Shown: positions 44,445 through 48,110 of the stretch, piece after piece
Position numbering within the stretch: the first letter of the stretch is position 1
Layout of the letters: every line of letters starts with the position of its first letter
NCBI GenBank assembly: GCA_002746795.1
Contig: PDQY01000104.1
Coordinates: 1-48,110, forward strand
Length of the DNA stretch: 48,110 bases
Source of the DNA: Chloroflexota bacterium
GTDB taxonomy: Bacteria > Chloroflexota > Anaerolineae > Promineifilales > Promineifilaceae
Reading direction: 5' to 3'
The notes under the pieces: generated by a model
Seen by the model: only the letters and a program-made list of their open reading frames with translations
Told to the model about the DNA's origin: nothing
Database searches by the model: none
Position numbers and translations under genes: made by a program

Positions 44445-45604
44445 TCGTTTTCCTCAATTATATTATCGGTATCCGTATCCTTGGCTTCAGATTTTATTTC
44501 GTAGACAGATTCTGGCTCGCGGCAAAGCACATAGTTCATGCCACCCACTTGCTGCACCATCCCTTTGAGTTCCATCAACGTGAGCGTGCTGCTTACCTCA
44601 TGGCTTGGCAAGCCAGCAGCCCGGCTCAGTTCATCAATGTGAACTGGCTGTGCCGACAGATGGGCATACAGAGCCACTTCTTCGTTCGATTCAGGCAATG
44701 CTAGTTGAACGGCCGTTTTCTCAGCCACCATGTGCAAATTCAACTCTTCCAACACATCATCTACACTTGTGACCAGCTTTGCTCCTTGTTGGATGAGCTG
44801 GTTGGGTCCTTTGCTTACCGGGCTGTTGATGTTCCCTGGCACCGCAAACACATCACGATCTTGCTCCAGAGCGAAATTCGTCGTGATCAAGGCGCCGCTG
44901 CGCTCACCAGCTTCCACCACAATCACCCCCAACGACATGCCACTGATGATGCGATTTCGGGGCGGAAAATTTTTAGCTTCTGGTCGCACACCAAGCGCAT
45001 ACTCAGAAATTAAAGCCCCCTTCCCCCTCGTGATTTCTTTGGCTAAAGAGCGATGTTCGGCAGGATAGATGCAATCCAAACCAGAGCCCAACACACCAAT
45101 CGTACGACCATCAAGGGAAACGGCCGTTTGGTGAGCCACCGCATCAATACCACGAGCCAGACCACTCACCACCGTCACCCCACTGTGAACAAGCCCAGTC
45201 ACCAAATCCTTAGTCACCTGCCTGCCATAACTGGTCAAACGGCGTGTGCCTACCACCGCTACCGCAAACTGATCCACTTCCAACAATTCACCAGCCACAT
45301 AGATCAACGGTGGCGGTGTAGGCGTCTCCTTTAAATAAGAAGGATACTCAGGCATGTGCCAGGTCAAAAGCTGAATGCCAGCAGCCTCGATTTTTGCCAT
45401 TTCAGCATCCAAATCCAGCCGTTCTCGTGCCGCACGCAGCGCTTTTAACGACCGTTTATCCAGGCCAATTCGCATTAGTTCATGTTCTGGCGCAACCCAG
45501 GCAGCCGACAACTCCCCGTAAAAATCGAGCAGCGCCTGGACCTTAGCCGGGCCAACACCTTTGACAATATTAAATCCCAGCCAATACTTGAGCTCAGACA
45601 TCAT
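44441..45604 (-). CDS. dprA: DprA/Smf, DNA-processing protein A
   Basis: It protects incoming single-stranded DNA and loads RecA during natural transformation. This 387-residue protein has an N-terminal helix-hairpin-helix-like part (FNIVKGVGPAKVQALLDFYG). The Rossmann core follows with VVGTRRLTSYGRQVT, SGLARGIDAVAHQTA, GSGLDCIYPAEH and FPPRNRIISGMS, then a C-terminal winged helix (about 310-370: HIDELSRAAGLPSHEV). The start may be either of two adjacent ATG codons. It lies between rimM and the guanylyltransferase. dprA next to topA is a common pairing, here separated by one gene. AACGGCCGTT occurs at 44708 and 45119. Confidence 0.96.
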   Translation of the reverse strand: MMSELKYWLGFNIVKGVGPAKVQALLDFYGELSAAWVAPEHELMRIGLDKRSLKALRAARERLDLDAEMAKIEAAGIQLLTWHMPEYPSYLKETPTPPPLIYVAGELLEVDQFAVAVVGTRRLTSYGRQVTKDLVTGLVHSGVTVVSGLARGIDAVAHQTAVSLDGRTIGVLGSGLDCIYPAEHRSLAKEITRGKGALISEYALGVRPEAKNFPPRNRIISGMSLGVIVVEAGERSGALITTNFALEQDRDVFAVPGNINSPVSKGPNQLIQQGAKLVTSVDDVLEELNLHMVAEKTAVQLALPESNEEVALYAHLSAQPVHIDELSRAAGLPSHEVSSTLTLMELKGMVQQVGGMNYVLCREPESVYEIKSEAKDTDTDNIIEENE

Positions 45605-45692
45605 TTCTAAAACACCATATCACTTAAGCCATCAGTCAACGGCAAACAGCAACCAGAGACAACCACCTTGTACAGCACAGGGCACCCTTTTT

Positions 45693-46262
45693 TTAAACGA
45701 GTAATCCCGGCAGCAGATGGACCGTCAAACGGCCGTTCTCAAAATCAATCTCCGTGACCACTTCCTGAGTATCCGGCAGCAAGATCTCCTTATCTTCACC
45801 TTGAACCACAAACACATTATTCGCGCCCGTTTCAATGACATTTTTCAGTTCACCAAGATAGTGACCTTCATCAGAATAAACTTGCAGGCCAATCAGTTGA
45901 AACAGGAAATATTCATCCTCCTCCAACGGAATGGCATCCGCCAGCGACACCTGAAGCAGTTCACCTTTCAACCGGTCAGTTTGCTCTCGATGATCAATGC
46001 CCGCCAGCTTTAGCAGCACCAAATCCTTATGAAAGCGGACACCCTCCACCACCATAGATTGTGGCCGACACTCACCTACATACACCTCTTCCAGCCAGGT
46101 AAAACGCTCCGGCAGATCGGTATAGGGCAGCACCCGAACCTCACCACGCACACCATGCGCCTTGAGGATCTTACCAATGACCAAAAAACGAGGCTCAGTA
46201 GATGATTCCACCAAGCCTCGCCGGTCGTTCTTACTTGAACGAGAATTTGCTTTTCCAGTCAA
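45693..46262 (-). CDS. rimM: RimM, 16S rRNA processing protein
   Basis: This 30S maturation factor binds S19 and assists head assembly. Its 189 residues are normal apart from a basic lead of about 25 residues. The N-terminal domain starts at FLVIGKILKAHGVRGEVRVLPYTD. The PRC-barrel part has YFLFQLIGLQVYSDEGHYLGEL and ILLPDTQEVVTEIDFENGRLTVHLLPGL, which closes the protein. It follows khpA with an 89-base gap. The usual next genes trmD and rplS are not here. AACGGCCGTT at 45728 is read as NGR. Confidence 0.95.
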   Translation of the reverse strand: MTGKANSRSSKNDRRGLVESSTEPRFLVIGKILKAHGVRGEVRVLPYTDLPERFTWLEEVYVGECRPQSMVVEGVRFHKDLVLLKLAGIDHREQTDRLKGELLQVSLADAIPLEEDEYFLFQLIGLQVYSDEGHYLGELKNVIETGANNVFVVQGEDKEILLPDTQEVVTEIDFENGRLTVHLLPGLLV

Positions 46263-46351
46263 TTAAACACCGTTTCGGGGTCATGAAGTTCGTAGTAACC
46301 ACTTCAGCAGTGATCATAACGAAAGCCACCCCTACGAGCCTGCACAGCGCT

Positions 46352-46594
46352 TTAATCGCGGTCAGCTTCCAGCACTTCCAAACTAACGCGCCTGCCTTCT
46401 TTAGCTGCCGACACTTGCACCAGGGTGCGAATCGAATTGATCACACGCCCATTCTTGCCAATGACCCGACCCATGTCCTCTGCTGCCACAGACAATTCCA
46501 AAATAGTTTCAGAACGCTCATCAAAGGCATCAACATGAACCTCATCCGGGTTATCAACCAACGATTTAACGATAAATTCAACTAGCTCTTTCAT
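46352..46594 (-). CDS. khpA: KhpA, KH-domain RNA-binding protein
   Basis: This small RNA-binding protein usually pairs with KhpB. From the ATG at 46594 it has 80 residues, the usual size (an upstream ATG at 46609 adds five residues). MKELVEFIVKSLVDNPDEV, the GxxG loop IGKNGRVINSIR and the final AKEGRRVSLEV are diagnostic. It sits between rpsP and rimM, its normal position. Confidence 0.95.
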   Translation of the reverse strand: MKELVEFIVKSLVDNPDEVHVDAFDERSETILELSVAAEDMGRVIGKNGRVINSIRTLVQVSAAKEGRRVSLEVLEADRD

Positions 46595-46623
46595 AAATAT
46601 ACCAAGCAACGGGTTCTCTGTGT

Positions 46624-46995
46624 TTACTCTTCCTCAGCAACCGCTTCCGTGGCCTCAACCGCAACCTCAGCCGCAGCGACCGCTGCCAAGTCAACCCCTT
46701 CATACTCCGCAACCAGAGCTTCCAGAGATTCACCAGCATGCAATCTTTTCAGGCGATCACGAGTACCTTGTTTCACCAGGAGACGTTCCACCGCATCAGT
46801 TGGTTGAGCCCCTTTGCTCAGCCAATACAACGCACGCTCTTCCTGGATCAAATATTCAGAAGGCTCTGTCAACGGATTGTAATGACCAATACGTTCCACA
46901 ATACGACCATCACGTTTGGCGGTGATTTCAGTCACCACAATACGGTAGCTGGGTTGACCTTTTTTACCAGTTCGAGTTAAACGAATTCGCAACAT
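46624..46995 (-). CDS. rpsP: 30S ribosomal protein S16
   Basis: In this 123-residue protein, MLRIRLTRTGKKGQPSYRIVV opens the conserved S16 core, with the DGR.VERIGHYNPLT segment and WLSKGAQPTDAVERLL following. The core ends at about residue 85. The rest is an Ala/Glu-rich acidic tail (VAAAEVAVEATEAVAEEE), longer than in E. coli S16 (82 residues). The gap to khpA is 29 bases. It probably belongs to the same message as khpA and rimM. Confidence 0.96.
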   Translation of the reverse strand: MLRIRLTRTGKKGQPSYRIVVTEITAKRDGRIVERIGHYNPLTEPSEYLIQEERALYWLSKGAQPTDAVERLLVKQGTRDRLKRLHAGESLEALVAEYEGVDLAAVAAAEVAVEATEAVAEEE

Positions 46996-47034
46996 GTTCT
47001 TTCTTAATCTCCAAAATTATTAGTCTTATAGTTT

Positions 47035-47160
47035 GATATATCAGTAGTCGTGTAGTCTGTTGGTATTTCAGTCTGGAAGTAGGACGGTTAGACTGCCTGA
47101 CTAAATGACCATCTGACCTGGCAACTATCTGACTAATGAAATCGCCCCTTGGCGACTTTT
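47035..47160. repeat. CTGACT/AGTCTG-rich spacer between ffh and rpsP
   Basis: The 261-base spacer contains degenerate repeats of AGTCTG, CTGACTA and ATCTGAC words, followed by a small hairpin TCGCC-CCTT-GGCGA with CTTTTTA on plus. It resembles short tandem repeat spacers seen at other points of the window. It does not look coding in any frame. Confidence 0.5.
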
Positions 47161-47256
47161 TAACATTTTAATTGGGGTTTTTAACCGATCAATTTTGTTC
47201 GTCGTAACCACATTTAGCAGCTTGCAGAATGACTAAAGCTGTCGCTGCAAATCCAC

Positions 47257-48110
47257 TTAAAAACCACCGCCCAACATATTCATCAGGTTCTTGCGCCCAC
47301 GCCCGCTGCGCAGTTGTTTCATCATTTTTTGCATTTCCCGGAACTGTTTCAGAAGTTGATTCACTTCTTGCACTGTTGTTCCTGATCCAGCTGCAATGCG
47401 TTTTTTACGGCTGGCTTTAATAATCTTTGGACTGCGCCGTTCCTTAGGGGTCATCGACCGGATAATGGCTTCAATGCGCTTTAGTTCACCCTCAGCGCTG
47501 CTTAAATCCACATTACCCGCCATTTTACCCATACCGGGAATCATTTCCAGCAGTTGCCCAATGGGACCCATGCGTTTGATTTGCTGCATCTGTTTGAGGA
47601 AATCTTCCAAATCAAATTTCCCTTCCATCAGGCGCTCACCCGCTTTTTGAGCCTCTTGTTGATCCATCTCCGTCTGGGCTTTCTCGATGAGGGTCATCAT
47701 ATCGCCCATGCCCAAGATGCGATTTGACAAGCGATCTGGATGGAACTCTTCGATGGCGTTCAGTTTTTCACCAGTGCCCAGGAATTTGATTGGCACGCTG
47801 GTAACTTCCCGCATGGAGATAGCAGCCCCACCACGGGCGTCACCATCAATCTTGGTCATAACCAAACCGGAAATGTTTACGGCCTTGTTAAAGTCTGTAG
47901 CGACGCGCACGGCTTCTTGCCCCGTCATGGCATCTGCCACAAGCAATGTCTCGATGGGTTCAACCTCAGCTTTAATGGACTTGATCTCATCCATCATCAT
48001 TTCGTCAATGTTCAAACGACCAGCAGTGTCAATAATAACCACGGTGGCATTTGAGTTCTTTCCGTGCTGCACCCCGTTTTTGGCAATTTTTACTGGATTG
48101 GCATCAATCC
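47257..48110 (-). CDS. ffh: Signal recognition particle protein Ffh (5' end outside the window)
   Basis: This GTPase targets nascent membrane proteins with 4.5S RNA. Only the C-terminal part is present. The frame is open to the window edge (reading IDANPVKIAKNGVQHG before the first apparent Met). Seen are the G3 motif DTAGR, G4 TKIDGDARGG, the FLGTGEKLNAIEEFHPDR closing loop and the methionine-rich M domain (GKFDLEDFLKQMQQIKRMG, then IPGMGKMAG). The protein ends NLMNMLGGGF. The stop lies 261 bases before rpsP. It is truncated by the window and not broken. Confidence 0.96.
   Translation of the reverse strand, partial: IDANPVKIAKNGVQHGKNSNATVVIIDTAGRLNIDEMMMDEIKSIKAEVEPIETLLVADAMTGQEAVRVATDFNKAVNISGLVMTKIDGDARGGAAISMREVTSVPIKFLGTGEKLNAIEEFHPDRLSNRILGMGDMMTLIEKAQTEMDQQEAQKAGERLMEGKFDLEDFLKQMQQIKRMGPIGQLLEMIPGMGKMAGNVDLSSAEGELKRIEAIIRSMTPKERRSPKIIKASRKKRIAAGSGTTVQEVNQLLKQFREMQKMMKQLRSGRGRKNLMNMLGGGF

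Larger units (their letters stand above)
111..45737. repeat. Highly iterated palindrome AACGGCCGTT, 37 copies across the window
   Basis: Exact copies start at 111, 1180, 2240, 3461, 3563, 4047, 4298, 9664, 12128, 12956, 13931, 16823, 17846, 19842, 20341, 22338, 23260, 23570, 24290, 24922, 25325, 26656, 28916, 32528, 32644, 34941, 35153, 36006, 36683, 37214, 39625, 40945, 42349, 43933, 44708, 45119 and 45728. One-base variants lie at 5892, 8158, 11808, 14849, 17899, 22411 and 41725, and GCGGCCGTT or TCGGCCGTT forms elsewhere. Three copies extend to GAAACGGCCGTTTC (23568, 24288, 36004). Counted by eye, so a copy could be missed. Confidence 0.95.

Overview
The window is bacterial, of medium GC and gene-dense. 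No 16S rRNA is present, so placement rests on gene content. A TopA with an N-terminal DUF5679-type zinc ribbon, a large secreted lamin-tail/DUF11/nuclease protein ending in a YLPVLMKP tail, fasciclin-domain and Pro/Thr-linker lipoproteins, an SPFH-excisionase fusion and a SUF operon using SufS/SufU together suggest Chloroflexota, probably Anaerolineae-like. That placement is inference.

Layout. 1-6.3 kb: arginine deiminase (arcA), a two-domain VOC protein, a membrane-anchored secreted protein, an M23 peptidase lipoprotein and a two-FAS1-domain secreted protein. 6.4-7.3 kb: a duplicated scrap of the FAS1 gene running in frame into a family 2 glycosyltransferase. 7.4-15.1 kb: an iron-sulfur cluster assembly locus. 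A DUF59/SufT-like gene and a SufR-like regulator lie on the minus strand, divergent from sufC-sufB-sufD-rhodanese-sufS-sufU, with two near-consensus promoters back to back between them. 15.4-18.6 kb: DNA gyrase A and a cold-shock-domain protein. 18.9-21.7 kb (minus): a DUF1997 protein, a frameshifted TVP38/TMEM64 membrane protein and a flavin disulfide reductase. 22-25 kb: nicotinate phosphoribosyltransferase and an M32 carboxypeptidase. 25-29.7 kb: a 1535-residue secreted nuclease-like protein. 30-35.9 kb (minus): SPFH-HTH protein, a helical partner candidate, a small membrane protein, an amino-acid-binding lipoprotein overlapping a glycoside hydrolase, a nucleotidyltransferase-domain protein and a TfoX-C protein. 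36-40.5 kb: tyrosine recombinase, cupin and two overlapping CorC/HlyC-type transporters. 40.8-48.1 kb (minus): ffh (truncated by the window edge), rpsP, khpA, rimM, dprA, a mannose-1-phosphate guanylyltransferase and topA.

The most striking signal is not a gene. The 10-bp palindrome AACGGCCGTT occurs 37 times by my reading, about once per 1.3 kb, where about 0.05 copies are expected by chance. It lies on and across genes of every function, in all three codon phases and in spacers. It behaves like a highly iterated palindrome comparable to HIP1 of cyanobacteria. Other unexplained structure includes tandem REP-like hairpins with compensatory changes at 18.84 kb, structured leaders upstream of the nuclease and the CorC pair, and a terminator-like hairpin inside the suf operon.

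No tRNA, rRNA, CRISPR array or insertion sequence was recognised.
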